Assembly: GCF_963082655.1 (NCBI RefSeq)
Contig: NC_081552.1
Coordinates: forward strand, 184,248,571 to 184,312,570
Direction: 5' to 3'
DNA: 64,000 nt
Origin: Stomoxys calcitrans
Lineage: Eukaryota > Arthropoda > Insecta > Diptera > Muscidae
Positions 54,982 through 64,000 of this stretch are shown here, one piece after another; position 1 is the stretch's first letter, and every line of letters begins with the position of its first letter. The notes beneath the pieces were generated by a model, which saw only the letters and a list, made by a program, of their open reading frames with translations, did not search any database and was not told the DNA's origin. Both the position numbers and the translations under genes were made by a program.

Positions 54982-55404
54982 GTAAGTTATTCTAACTTTT
55001 GAATAGAGTTTTTAATGTTGAGTACTGCAAAAAACTAACGCATAGGTGATACAAAACTCACTTCAAGACTTCTATGGAGGTGTAGTTTATGGTTAATTGG
55101 GTGCGTTTGGGACAACAAGCTATATACGGCATCCGAAATGTTGGGGTATGTGAGTTATTTGCGGATGCGAACGAATTTTAAGTTGGAAATTTGGTTGATC
55201 CCTCCGATGGCATCCCAATAAAAATTGAAAATAGAATGTCAAGACGATCAAGAATATACACATGTATATACTTTTTTCGGTCTGAGATCAATATTTTGTT
55301 AAGCTCCTAGCAGAATGATTTTTTCTTAAATTTTTTTTCCCTTATATCTCTTACTACACATTCATTCATTTTACACACTCATTCCTCTGGCATAAGGAAT
55401 TAAT
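54982..55404 (+). other. SLX4 intron 6 start or gene end, unresolved
   Basis: No clear next exon. A possible phase-0 acceptor is ACGCATAG|GTG at 55,046, giving VIQNSLQDFYGGVVYG and a stop, but there is no motif to support it. 55,230-55,350 resembles the end of a muscid-type repeat (ACTTTTTTCGGTCTGAGATC). Confidence 0.4.
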
Positions 55405-55752
55405 TCAGTAAATACGCTGTGAGCACCACAATCTAATCAGTGTGGGGTTCAATGCTGTCAAGAGAAGCTTAGCTGCGAGCTACTGGGCGTGTCCACAGGT
55501 TGCGGATAGTGGAATGTTCCATACGGAGTAATACGCGGACAATCAGCGGTATCGAATAGAGAGTCTCAGTGAGAGACTGAGTGCCTGTGAAGCTCGATAT
55601 GACAGGGCAAGTTATTGGCGCCTTTAAATAACCAATGGCCATCATGTTTCGCGGCGATCGGTCCTTTGGACCGGAACGAGCTTTCTCACCTACAGGAGCT
55701 TGACGAAGATCTCTACCTTCACATGAAAATGTGGTTAAAACAAAAACAACAA
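55405..55752 (+). mobile_element. CAA-tailed repeat family 2 (copy 7)
   Basis: AGAAGCTTAGCTGCGAGC, CACAGGTTGCGGATAGTGG, CGCCTTTAAATAACCAATGG, CTTTGGACCGGAACGAGC and end CACATGAAAATGTGGTTA with an A-rich CAA tail. Confidence 0.68.
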
Positions 55753-55846
55753 TAAATACGCCTTGCTATGACATCTACAATTGTTAGTCAATAAACAAAT
55801 TTCTTGCTAGGCGAAGAAAGTTTCTTGTTGTCATACAATTAATTTT

Positions 55847-55950
55847 GTTGTTGTTGTTGTAGCAGTGTGTTAAACACTGAGGAGGCAGCCCTTGCCGATG
55901 AAGAAATCCATCGGGCAATCCGGTACGTACAACCGGCTGCCATGGGATTG
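55847..55950 (-). mobile_element. LINE-end mini-retroposon (copy e) with target duplication
   Basis: 104 bp between two copies of AATTAATTTT (55,837-55,846 and 55,951-55,960). Read on the minus strand it starts CAATCCCATGGCAGCCGG and ends CACACTGCTACAACAACAAC. The 10-bp duplication shows that this short unit moved as such and is not a deleted LINE in place. Confidence 0.88.
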
Positions 55951-55960
55951 AATTAATTTT

Positions 55961-56289
55961 TTAATTGTCGCAGACAAAAAAATCTATCATTACAGCTAAT
56001 AGACAGGGTTGTCGAGCGTGGTTAATGTGGTATTTGTATCAAAGAGGCGTTTTCGCAATAAATACGACATAAATGCAACATAGCAACGTACGGCCCATGA
56101 AGCCATCACTCCTAATATGGTTGACAAGTCTTCTAACCAAAGAGGAAACGCGTCCCATAGTGGTTGGTGTCTGTTGCGGTCTCTGGCTTTCCTTTTCCAT
56201 TTGCAAAGAAAATCTCCGATCCATCATGGATCGCATTTGTCGAGTTCTATTCGCGGTATCTCTTTTTAGGTAAACAAAAAATATTGAAT
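55961..56289. other. Unassigned DNA
   Basis: On the minus strand a short stretch reads IHDGSEIFFANGKGKPETAT, which looks protein-derived, but I cannot identify it and it is bounded by stops. Confidence 0.3.
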
Positions 56290-56931
56290 AAGAACTGTTA
56301 TGCTATTGGAGCTATATCAAGTTATAGTCCGATTCGGATCATAAATGAATGCTGAACATTGTAGAAGTCATTGTGTAATATTTCAGTTCATTCGGATAAG
56401 AATTGCGACTTGTAGACTCAAAAGGCAAAATCGGGAGATTGGTTTATATAGGAGCTGTATGAAGCTATTGATCGATTCAGACCATATTAGACACGTGTGT
56501 TGAAGGTCATGAGAGAAGCCGTTGTACAAAATTTCTGTCAAATCGGATGACAATTGCGCCCTCTAGAGGCTCAGGAAATCAAGATTCCAGATCGGTATAT
56601 ATGGCAGCTATATCAAGTTATGTACCGATTTGCGCCATACTTACCACAGTTATTGGAAGTCATAACAAAACTCCTCTTGCAAAATTTCAAATCAACCAAA
56701 TCGGATGAAAATTGCGCGCTCTATTGGTTCAAGAAGTCAAGATCCAAGATCGGTTTATATGACAGCTATACCAGATTATGAACCGATTTGAAGCATTACA
56801 CAGTTGTTGGAAGTGATACCAAAACACCACGTGCAAAATTTCAGCCAAATCGGACGATTATTGCACCCTCTAGAGGCTCAAGAAATCAAGACCCAAGATA
56901 GGTTTATATATATATGAATATATATACTTTA

Positions 56932-59087
56932 CTAGCTGACCCGGGCCCGCTCCGCTGCGCCTTCTTTTACTTTACATGGAACAAAAGTTTTCTTGGAATA
57001 TTTATTTTCGACAATTAAAGATCTTTTAGTGAAATACCATGAAAACTATACTAACAGTTTAACAATATAAGTAACTTTATCTGAATCCCACATGATCTTT
57101 ATTGATCTACGAATTTAAGTTTGGATATAAGGTGTACTCCATTCTTAAAATACTTCATTTCAGCCCGATATTCTCATGATGCCTGATTTAGTGGCATTTT
57201 CGGGGGAGAGGGGGTCCCCCAGATACTAGGCCCTGAAAAAATATCAGCATCGTGCTCTTCTCTCTTCATTTATTTAAACCCCATATTGCCATTGGCTTAA
57301 GAGCAGTTTACAGGATGAGGCGTCCCCCAAACACATGGCCCCAAAATAGGTTATCAAATTCGTTTTCTAATCTCAAATACCTTTCATTTGAGCCACATAT
57401 TGTCATGGTCGATATATATTTCGTTTGGGGGTGTTTTGGGAAAGGGGTGATGCCCTAAATACATGGTCCTACATATGGATATTAAATTCGTGGTCTACTC
57501 CAAAATACCTTTATTTGAGCCCCATATTGCGATAATCAGTAAAAAATTGCTGTTTGTGGGGTATTTTGGGAAAGGGGTAGACCACCAGAAAATTGGTCCC
57601 AAAAATGGGTATAAATTCTTGCTTTACCCCCCAATTCCTTTCATTTAATCTCCACATTGACATGGTCGGTAAATATGCACGATTTAGGGATGTTTTGGGG
57701 TGAGCAAATATGTCCTATTTGGCGGTTTTTATGGTTGTGGGACGTCCGCAAGACAGTTGGCCCCCTAACGTTGATCAGATACGTGGTCTACTCCCACATA
57801 CCTTTAATTTGAGCCCCATATTTCCATAGTCGGCAAACATGACCGGCTTGGGGGTGTTTTGTGGGATGCGCGGCCACTCAGTGAGTTGGCCTTGAAAATA
57901 TATATCGAATTCGTGTTCCACTTTAAAAACCCTCTTATTTGAGCCTCATATTGCAATAGTCAGCAAATATTTACTATTTGGGTGGTGTTGTGGGGGTGGG
58001 GTGCCCCCATAGACACTTTTCTCGAAAATTGATATCAAATTCGTGCTTTACTCCCGAAGACCTTTCATTTGAGCCCCATATTGCTATGGTCGTAAATTTC
58101 TCCCCTTTGGGGGATGTTTTTGGTGAGAGACCGCCCCCAAACGCTTGGTCCCGTATTTAAATATCAGATTCGTATTCTATTGGGTTGCCCAAAAAGTAAT
58201 TGCGGATTTTTCATATAGTCGGCGTTGACAAATTTTTTCACAGCTTGTGACTCTGTAATTGCATTCTTTCTTCTGTCAGTTATCAGCTGTTACTTTTAGC
58301 TTGCTTTAGAAAAAAAGTGTAAAAAAGTATATTTGATCAAAGTTCATTCTAAGCTTTATTAAAAATGCATTTACTTTCTTTTAAAAAATTCGCAATTACT
58401 TTTTGGGCAACCCAATCCATTCAAATACCTTTTATTTAAGCCCCACAATCCCATGGTCAGTAAATAAGTCCTGTTTGGGGGGTGTTTTGGGAAAGGGGTG
58501 GACCCCCAGAAACATGGTCCCACATTTGGATATCAGATTCGTATTCTACTCGCAAATACCTTTCATTTGAGTCCCATATTGCCATGGTCGGTAAATATGT
58601 AGGAATTAGGGGTGTTTTGGGGCTTGGGGTGGTCCCCCTAGCACTTGGTCCGACAATTGGATATCAGATACGTTTTCTTATCCTAAATACCTTTCATTTG
58701 AGTCCCATATTGTCGTGCTTGGTCTAAATATATGTTTGGTAGGTTTTAGGGTGGGGCAGCCCTCCTATGTACCCCATCCGAAATTTGGATACCAAATTTT
58801 TATTTTTAGGGTACTATATGAGATCACACAAAATTTCGCTTAAATCGCACCATCCATCTCCGAGATCTGGCATTTCTGAAAATTAGGGTAAGGGGGAGGG
58901 TCCGCCCCCTCTTCAGATATCAAAAAATGTAATACCCTATTTTCACCACGGGGTCATTATGTACCATCTGTGTAAATTTCTAGAAAATCGGTTCAGCCGT
59001 TTCTGAGTCTATAAGGAACACACAAACATACATACAAACAAACAAACAAATCTACAAACAAACACAAATTGATTTTTATATATAAGA
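56932..59087 (+). mobile_element. GC-rich repeat with ten 130-bp internal units
   Basis: Starts CTAGCTGACCCGGGCCCG and ends AATTGATTTTTATATATAAG, preceded by ATCGGTTCAGCCGTTTCTGA and (CAAA)n. The interior carries about ten diverged direct units of about 130 bp, each with a version of CATTTGAGCCCCATATTG CCATGGTCGG (at about 57,277, 57,388, 57,518, 57,648, 57,812, 57,942, 58,071, 58,437, 58,568, 58,699). No coding capacity. The superfamily is unknown to me; the 3' end resembles LINE/SINE ends in other insects. Confidence 0.7.
58180..58415. mobile_element. Mariner-derived MITE (copy 2, 236 bp)
   Basis: Same length and same internal junction (GTGTAAAAAAGTATATTTG) as 28,097-28,332. Left flank TA, right flank TC, so the target duplication is mutated on one side. 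Inserted within the 130-bp unit array. Confidence 0.92.
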
Positions 59088-59170
59088 TGGCGTCTCAGAC
59101 GCATATTTCGATGGGTTACAAACAGAATGACGAAATTAGTATACCCCCATCCTATGGTGGAGGGTATAAT

Positions 59171-59371
59171 AATTGTGAAATTTAATGATCTTCGCCCTAA
59201 CAGGCAATAAACTTGAAAATGAAAATATCGATTACTGCTTTTGAAAAAGTAATCGTAAAAATTTTCCAAAAAATCCACATTCAATTAAAAAGTGATTGAA
59301 AATCTTTAAATTTTTATTGATACAATTAAAAAACTGATTGCATTTTTTAAAATTCTCAATTCCTTTTTTTT
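59171..59371. other. AT-rich spacer
   Basis: AT-rich DNA between the muscid repeat and the 3' end of the minus-strand LINE. No gene. Confidence 0.4.
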
Positions 59372-59534
59372 AATAATAATAATAATAATAATTTCTTTAT
59401 TCACCAACATATTTCTTTACATTACAATAGATTGCTGATCTGTAATTACAGTTTGGTAAAAAAAGAAAGTAAGGTATTAATAGACAATGGCTCTGTTATA
59501 AGCCGTCTGTCATATATATAACTTTTCATGCCTT

Positions 59535-62500
59535 CTATACGGAGTTGTACTCATTTACTAGAAATTTCCTGTAGGATAAACAAGTTTTTAAGTATGAAAT
59601 TAGCTGTCGCCAATTGTCAGGTTCACGGCCGTCTAAGATGTTGATCATGGTTTCCTCAGATAGCACAGCAGATTGGAATATTGTAATTCTAAATTCTCTC
59701 AAAACAGGACACTCTCCAAGAAAGTGCAGTAATGTTTCATCTCGATTAAGGTTGCACATAGAACATTTTCTTTCCTCGTTTTCTGCATTAAATCTGTTGG
59801 CATTCAGGTTGATCAATCCACATCTTGCCTTAAAGACCCAGGAAATTTGATCGCTAGAGTAAGAATCAGTAAAGTACATTTCTCCCATTCTATAATCTAA
59901 ATGTTTGTATATTCTAGATTGGCTTTGATATTTTAACTTCAAGTTTTCATAAAAGATATAATGTCGTTCACTATTAACCAAGCATGTGCTGAATAAATTC
60001 CACTCATATTCATTCGTGGTATTTGGCCATTGTACGTTTAATCGTTGTGCAGTTCTTTTAATATCTGATACCCAAAATCCTTCTTCTTGCAGTAATAAAT
60101 TAGTTAGCTTTCTTGGTAAACGAGTTTCTTGATATTTGTGCATTATTTGGTGTATGTATTGTAGATGTAGATTTAGTGTATATAAATGGCAACTTTCAAC
60201 CGCGGTCTCGAGCATGAGTGCGTAGTTAGGAGCAAAACAGGGCACCTTCAGTATTTTCTTCAAAAAATAACGTTGTAGTTTATCAACCTCGTCAAAGTGA
60301 GCAAATCCCCATACTTGAGCAGAATATGTTTGTATTGCCCTGCAAACGGCCTGGTAGATTTTCCATTTCATGGGAATATTGACATCTTTTTTTCCCAGAA
60401 AGTTAGTCCATGTGGTATTTATTGCCATCTTTGACTGGTTTGTGCGATTTTCTACATGCTTTAAAAATGATAGCTTTGGTGTAAATGTGACGCCTAGATA
60501 TTTATACTCGTTTACAATTCTAATCTCATTTCCATTATACATCCATTTCTCTCTTGCGCTAAGCCTTCCTCCCTTTCTGAATATGAGTATTTCAGACTTG
60601 CTCATATTGACTTGTAAGTTCCACATTCTGCAGTAGTTTTCGAGGTTTAAGATCATGGTTTGCAGTATATGTATATCATCTGCTAGGATAACAATGTCGT
60701 CTGCATATAGCAAAAGTCTTATGTTCAAATTTTTGATGTATATTCCACCTTCTAAGTGTTCATGTAGATCATTTATATATAGAGAGAATAGCATTGGCGA
60801 TAATAGGCATCCCTGTTTAACACCCGAATCAGTTCCAAAATATTCCGAAAGTTCCTCTCCTGTCCAAACCGCATATTCTGTGTTGTCATATATATTCTGA
60901 ATCAGTTTTACGAACTTGTTTGATACACCAAGTTGAGCCAGTTTGTATAAAAGTGATTTTCTGTGAACATTATCAAAAGCCGCTTTGAAGTCCACAAAAA
61001 ATGCGTATACTTTTTTATTTTCCTTGATTTTAAGGCTCACAATAGATGCTAGATTATAGATGTTATCAACAGTGGAATAACCTTTTCTGAATCCGGCCTG
61101 ATATTCACATAACACCTGATGATGATTTACCCATTTACATAGTCTTTCGTTTAGGATACCCATCATTATTTTTGCCAAGCAGTTCATAAACGCAATTCCT
61201 CTGTAATTTGAAGGTTCTGACATATTTCCTTTTTTATGTATCGGGAATATTATAGTCTTATTAAATGCATTATCAATATCTCCAGTATTTAGAATTTTGT
61301 TGTATCTAACTACTAATTGCTTATGGAAATCTTCTGTTGCATATACAATGTGTTCATATGGGATTCGATCCTCTCCTGGCGCTTTATTCATCTTCAACTT
61401 TCTAAGAACACTTTTTAGCTCTACCAAACTGATTTCACTATCTAAAATCAGATCAGTGTTAAAATTTAGGGCGTAAGATATTTGCAATGCATTCTGTTGA
61501 GGGTTTAAAAGCTCTTGAAAGTGATTTTTGAAACATTCTGATGATATTGTTGGACTTATTTGAAATGTTTGGTTCCTTATCACTTTGACTGCTCTCCACC
61601 ACTGCTTAGAGTCGCTTACATTGTTTATTGTATTCAATAAATATCTGTTATGGTTCTGTTTACTGATTAAGCATATATATCTGTATTTTTTGGCAGATTC
61701 TAAATATTGTGTTTTGGACTCAAGTGAGTTGTCTTTTTTGTAAGTTTTTAACAGAGAGAACATACTATTTCTTGCATTGTGACATTTAAAGTCATACCAA
61801 GGTTGTTTTGGTGTAAATCCTCTTTGGTGTACCTCAAGTTTTACTGACGCTTTTATTGTGTTTCCAAGATCGGCCAATGTAAGGTCATTTGATCTGCTTA
61901 TAAACTTATTTAGATTTTCTTGGAGATCTACATGGTACCTGCTGATTTTATTTTTATTCCATAAAAGTTTAGGAAGTAAATTAAGGCCTTTGTTAGTAGT
62001 GTTTTCTGTAGGTAACTTGAGTTGAATTTTTATTGGCAAGTGGTCTGACCACGTTTTATTTTCTACTACAAATTCCTCTACCAGATTTAGTATTTCTTGT
62101 GATACTGCGCAAATATCATTTACGGATGCGCCAGTTCCACTTATAAAGGTAAGATTTCCTTCCTCGTCTCCGCGTGTTCTACCATTTAGAATGAGCATAT
62201 TATTATTTGTACATAGTTCTACAAGTAGATTTCCCTTTCTATTAACTTGTTTATCTCGAGATTTTCGTGTGTTCATTCCAGCTGAGAATAATTCCCTGTA
62301 TACTTCGTTTACTTCTTGTGATATTTCTCCTATCCTTGAGTTAAGGTCCCCAATTAAAATTGGATTAAATACATCTTTTTCTTCGAAAAGTTTACGGATT
62401 TTATTATAGTCATATGACCATTGTGCGGGTCTCCAATATTGAGGTATGATTGTAAATATTGGTCCCTGTTGGGAATAAAACAGATAGCAGTTTATATTTT

Positions 62501-62810
62501 CATGTTTTATTACTCGATGGTTTATACCCATTCTTGAAACAGTGTTATTTACTGCAAATATGATACCACCAATTCCACGACCGTGCGTGTGTACTTTTAT
62601 TGCCGGAACATTATACAATTCAAATCCAGGGAAATATTTCTTAACGTTTTCAAATTTATTTTCAAGTAGATGTGTTTCTGTTAATACAAGTATATCATTT
62701 TTATTTAAGAAATTGAAGAATGATGGATATAAATATTTGTTTTCCATTCCATTGACGTTATACGATAAGGCAGTAAGGTTTCGGTAAGTTGTATTTGGGG
62801 TTGTAATTAG
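59535..62810 (-). CDS. LINE ORF2 protein (endonuclease, reverse transcriptase)
   Basis: 1070 codons from the first ATG at 62,747, open upstream in the -1 frame of ORF1 to 62,810 (LITTPNTTYRNLTALSYNVN GME...). The endonuclease first motif SYNVNG lies before that ATG, so ATG initiation would lose it. Then LTETHLLENK, LIGDLNSRIG, GASVNDICAVS and WSDHLPIKI (AP endonuclease). RT: KAPGEDRIPYEHI, IFPIHKKGNMSEPSNYRGIA, YQAGFRKGYSTVDNIYNL, FFVDFKAAFDNVHR, GVKQGCLLSPMLFSLYINDL, LLYADDIVILAD, KYLGVTFTPKLSF. C-terminal CSMCNLNRDETLLHFLGEC. All catalytic residues expected for target-primed reverse transcription are present. Confidence 0.93.
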   Translation of the reverse strand, partial: LITTPNTTYRNLTALSYNVNGMENKYLYPSFFNFLNKNDILVLTETHLLENKFENVKKYFPGFELYNVPAIKVHTHGRGIGGIIFAVNNTVSRMGINHRVIKHENINCYLFYSQQGPIFTIIPQYWRPAQWSYDYNKIRKLFEEKDVFNPILIGDLNSRIGEISQEVNEVYRELFSAGMNTRKSRDKQVNRKGNLLVELCTNNNMLILNGRTRGDEEGNLTFISGTGASVNDICAVSQEILNLVEEFVVENKTWSDHLPIKIQLKLPTENTTNKGLNLLPKLLWNKNKISRYHVDLQENLNKFISRSNDLTLADLGNTIKASVKLEVHQRGFTPKQPWYDFKCHNARNSMFSLLKTYKKDNSLESKTQYLESAKKYRYICLISKQNHNRYLLNTINNVSDSKQWWRAVKVIRNQTFQISPTISSECFKNHFQELLNPQQNALQISYALNFNTDLILDSEISLVELKSVLRKLKMNKAPGEDRIPYEHIVYATEDFHKQLVVRYNKILNTGDIDNAFNKTIIFPIHKKGNMSEPSNYRGIAFMNCLAKIMMGILNERLCKWVNHHQVLCEYQAGFRKGYSTVDNIYNLASIVSLKIKENKKVYAFFVDFKAAFDNVHRKSLLYKLAQLGVSNKFVKLIQNIYDNTEYAVWTGEELSEYFGTDSGVKQGCLLSPMLFSLYINDLHEHLEGGIYIKNLNIRLLLYADDIVILADDIHILQTMILNLENYCRMWNLQVNMSKSEILIFRKGGRLSAREKWMYNGNEIRIVNEYKYLGVTFTPKLSFLKHVENRTNQSKMAINTTWTNFLGKKDVNIPMKWKIYQAVCRAIQTYSAQVWGFAHFDEVDKLQRYFLKKILKVPCFAPNYALMLETAVESCHLYTLNLHLQYIHQIMHKYQETRLPRKLTNLLLQEEGFWVSDIKRTAQRLNVQWPNTTNEYEWNLFSTCLVNSERHYIFYENLKLKYQSQSRIYKHLDYRMGEMYFTDSYSSDQISWVFKARCGLINLNANRFNAENEERKCSMCNLNRDETLLHFLGECPVLREFRITIFQSAVLSEETMINILDGREPDNWRQLISYLKTCLSYRKFLVNEYNSV

Positions 62811-62818
62811 TTTTTTGA
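62807..62818 (-). promoter_or_regulatory. Candidate -1 ribosomal frameshift site
   Basis: In the ORF1 frame the sequence is TCA AAA AAC TAA: the heptamer A AAA AAC fits X XXY YYZ and is one of the efficient eukaryotic slippery sites. Slipping back one base reads CTA ATT ACA, the ORF2 frame, open for the 21 codons preceding the first ORF2 ATG. I did not identify a downstream pseudoknot. Confidence 0.7.
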
Positions 62819-63673
62819 CTGAGTTTCACATAGCAAATACTCGTAATTGGTGTCCAAAGTTTCAATAATATCACCGTAGATCTTATGTAGTTCATCCTTG
62901 GCATCGTTTTTTCCGGCAACTAGTTTTCGGTCCTTATTCCATGTAAACCATATATTTTTTATTTTGATTTTGTCTTCTCTCACAGTAATATTATGCTCCT
63001 TAGATATTTTCATTATTTTTGACTTCAGACATAGAGAGATCTTTTTCAACTGTTGCTTCGAAGGGATGAGATCACGCTCTATATATATGTTCGAACCAGC
63101 TAACTTTCTACCATTTCGAATGACATCCTCAGATTCTTGGCTTGATGTGAACTCTGTCACAACAGTCATTCTACCATTTCTTTCGTGTATCTTCCGAACG
63201 GATCTAGCCATCACTTTGAGTTCTAATTTATTGGTTAATATGTTGTTCACCTCATTTACAGGTTCACTTGAACTATTTAGCCCTCTGATAAAAATCTTGT
63301 TGCTTTTGATATGTTCGTGCATCCACATTAAGTCCTTCTTGTTTTCTTCGCATTCTCGTCGTACATATCTAAGTTCCTCTTTTAATTTCTGATTTTCAGT
63401 TCTCAATTGGTTTATTTCCGAACTTATAGAGTTGATTTCTACTTTGACTTCTTCTATGTCTTCTTTTGTGGACAAAGTTTTTAGCTTTTCATCCAAATTT
63501 GAATTGATTGTGCTGCTAATAAGCTCTATGAGTTCGATTTGTGAAAGACCAGTCGGAGTTACTGCCCTTTCTGTTTCAATATTTGGGGATAATTCGTTTC
63601 TGTTTCGTTTCGCAGATTGAACATTAATTGTTTGCTGGGTAGCAGTGGGGTTAGCTGGAGGAGTACGTTGCAT
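62807..63673 (-). CDS. LINE ORF1 protein (coiled coil, nucleic-acid binding)
   Basis: About 288 residues from MQRTPPANPTATQQ at 63,673; the frame is open to an ATG at 63,757 (316 residues), but the internal ATG begins the more typical polar N-terminus. A heptad-like coiled coil spans roughly KLKTLSTKEDIEEVKVEINS to QKLKEELRYVRRECEENKKD, followed by IFIRGLNSSSEPVNEVN and a basic region (KVMARSVRKIHERNGRMTV), giving an L1-ORF1-like order of trimerisation coil, RRM-like and C-terminal domain. Such proteins coat the LINE RNA. It ends CETQSKN with codons TCA AAA AAC TAA, a slippery heptamer against the stop. No zinc knuckle is seen. Confidence 0.85.
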   Translation of the reverse strand: MQRTPPANPTATQQTINVQSAKRNRNELSPNIETERAVTPTGLSQIELIELISSTINSNLDEKLKTLSTKEDIEEVKVEINSISSEINQLRTENQKLKEELRYVRRECEENKKDLMWMHEHIKSNKIFIRGLNSSSEPVNEVNNILTNKLELKVMARSVRKIHERNGRMTVVTEFTSSQESEDVIRNGRKLAGSNIYIERDLIPSKQQLKKISLCLKSKIMKISKEHNITVREDKIKIKNIWFTWNKDRKLVAGKNDAKDELHKIYGDIIETLDTNYEYLLCETQSKN

Positions 63674-63880
63674 CTTCAAAGTTGAAACCAGAAATATTTT
63701 AACGGAAATTTGCTGTGGTTGGCAACTCGCTTTTTTCGTAATCGATATTTTTTCCAAAGTTATCGAGATTTATCGTTTTTATATCATCACTATGTTTGAA
63801 GAACAAGGCCAGCTGATGTTATTGTTTTGGTTTTGTGGTGTTGGTGCGAACATTAACTTTCCAGTGTGAAAATACAAAAC

Positions 63881-64000
63881 TCTTGCAATTTTTGTGGGAG
63901 AAATATAGCTTTTACTGACTTACCTAGGCATGCAAGAATGTCTTCTACACCGTCAGGAGTGCCACCTTCCCTATATTTTTGTTTGGAAGTGGATCCAAGA
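63881..64000. other. Possible exon edge at window end
   Basis: On the minus strand, an open stretch ends GGTGGCACTCCTGACGGTG..., reading REGGTPDGVEDILACLG, and meets CTAG|GTAAGT at about 63,926, a perfect donor. On the plus strand an alternative reading begins MSSTPSGVPPSLYF. One may be a real exon; the family is not recognised and the window stops here. Confidence 0.3.

Larger units (their letters stand above)
56290..59170 (+). mobile_element. Muscid palindrome-ended repeat split by another repeat
   Basis: 56,290-56,931 has the usual internal units (AGGAGCTGTATGAAGC, TGCGCCCTCTAGAGGCTCA, ATCGGTTTATATGACAGC) up to ATATATACTTTA. The remainder, GGCGTCTCAGACGCATATTTCG to the end hairpin TATACCCCCATCCTATGG ... 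GGGTATAATA, is at 59,088-59,170. What lies between is a separate insertion. Confidence 0.75.
59372..63880 (-). mobile_element. Apparently intact two-ORF LINE
   Basis: Minus strand: 5' region, ORF1 (63,673-62,807), ORF2 (62,810-59,535), a 3' UTR of about 140 bp, then GAATAAAGAAATT followed by (ATT)n at 59,378-59,400 and an A-run. No stop or frameshift interrupts either ORF. The 5' boundary and target duplication are not resolved. The right boundary given is approximate. Clade uncertain (ATT-type tail, AP endonuclease, C-terminal CCHC). Confidence 0.85.

Overview
The window looks like nuclear DNA of a calyptrate fly, probably a muscid (Stomoxys/Musca/Haematobia-like). The protein genes have short introns and insect-type splice sites. 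The genes recognised by family are Rap1, HBS1 and mus312/SLX4. The rest is dense with non-LTR retrotransposons, mariner and other MITEs, and the muscid-type repeat carrying the palindrome TTCGGCCGGGCCGAA. Species assignment is inference.

Layout. 1-20,500 is almost all mobile-element debris: a dead mariner, RTE-like, R1/LOA-like and Jockey-type LINE pieces, a foldback transposon, SINEs and a compact deleted copia-like element with both LTRs. 21,757-22,311 (minus) is the intact single-exon Rap1 coding region, with a long AT-rich 5' region and a DRE-like cluster near 24.1 kb. 24.4-28.3 kb holds MITEs and LINE scraps. 28,828-30,950 (minus) is HBS1 with one 59-bp intron. It is divergent from 31,802-32,164 (plus), a small single-pass membrane protein. 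Only 43 bp after that gene's stop codon begins a second coding region, the SLX4/mus312 homologue, so a dicistronic transcript is likely.

The SLX4 gene (32,208-54,981 and probably beyond) is the backbone of the right half. Its second intron (33,056-43,336) is filled by one LINE family inserted into itself at least twice. Its third intron (44,513-51,984) is a 7.2-kb satellite of about 172 units of 42 bp, each with a perfect 17-bp dyad. Six exons give 1585 codons with consistent splice phases and no stop. They include a UIM-like motif, a MEI-9/XPF-interaction-like region, duplicated SUMO-interaction-like motifs and a SAP domain. The C-terminal SLX1-binding exon was not found.

55-64 kb holds more SINE-like elements, a three-level nest of repeats, and an apparently intact two-ORF LINE on the minus strand (59.4-63.8 kb). 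Its ORF1 ends in a canonical -1 slippery heptamer directly before the stop, and its ORF2 continues in the -1 frame.

Four signals stand out: the dyad satellite inside the gene for a junction-nuclease scaffold; the probable -1 frameshift LINE; a roughly 100-bp retroposon made of one LINE's own 5' end and 3' tail; and a tRNA-type SINE sharing its 3' tail with a LINE about 7 kb away. All family names rest on motif recognition by eye; no database search was possible.
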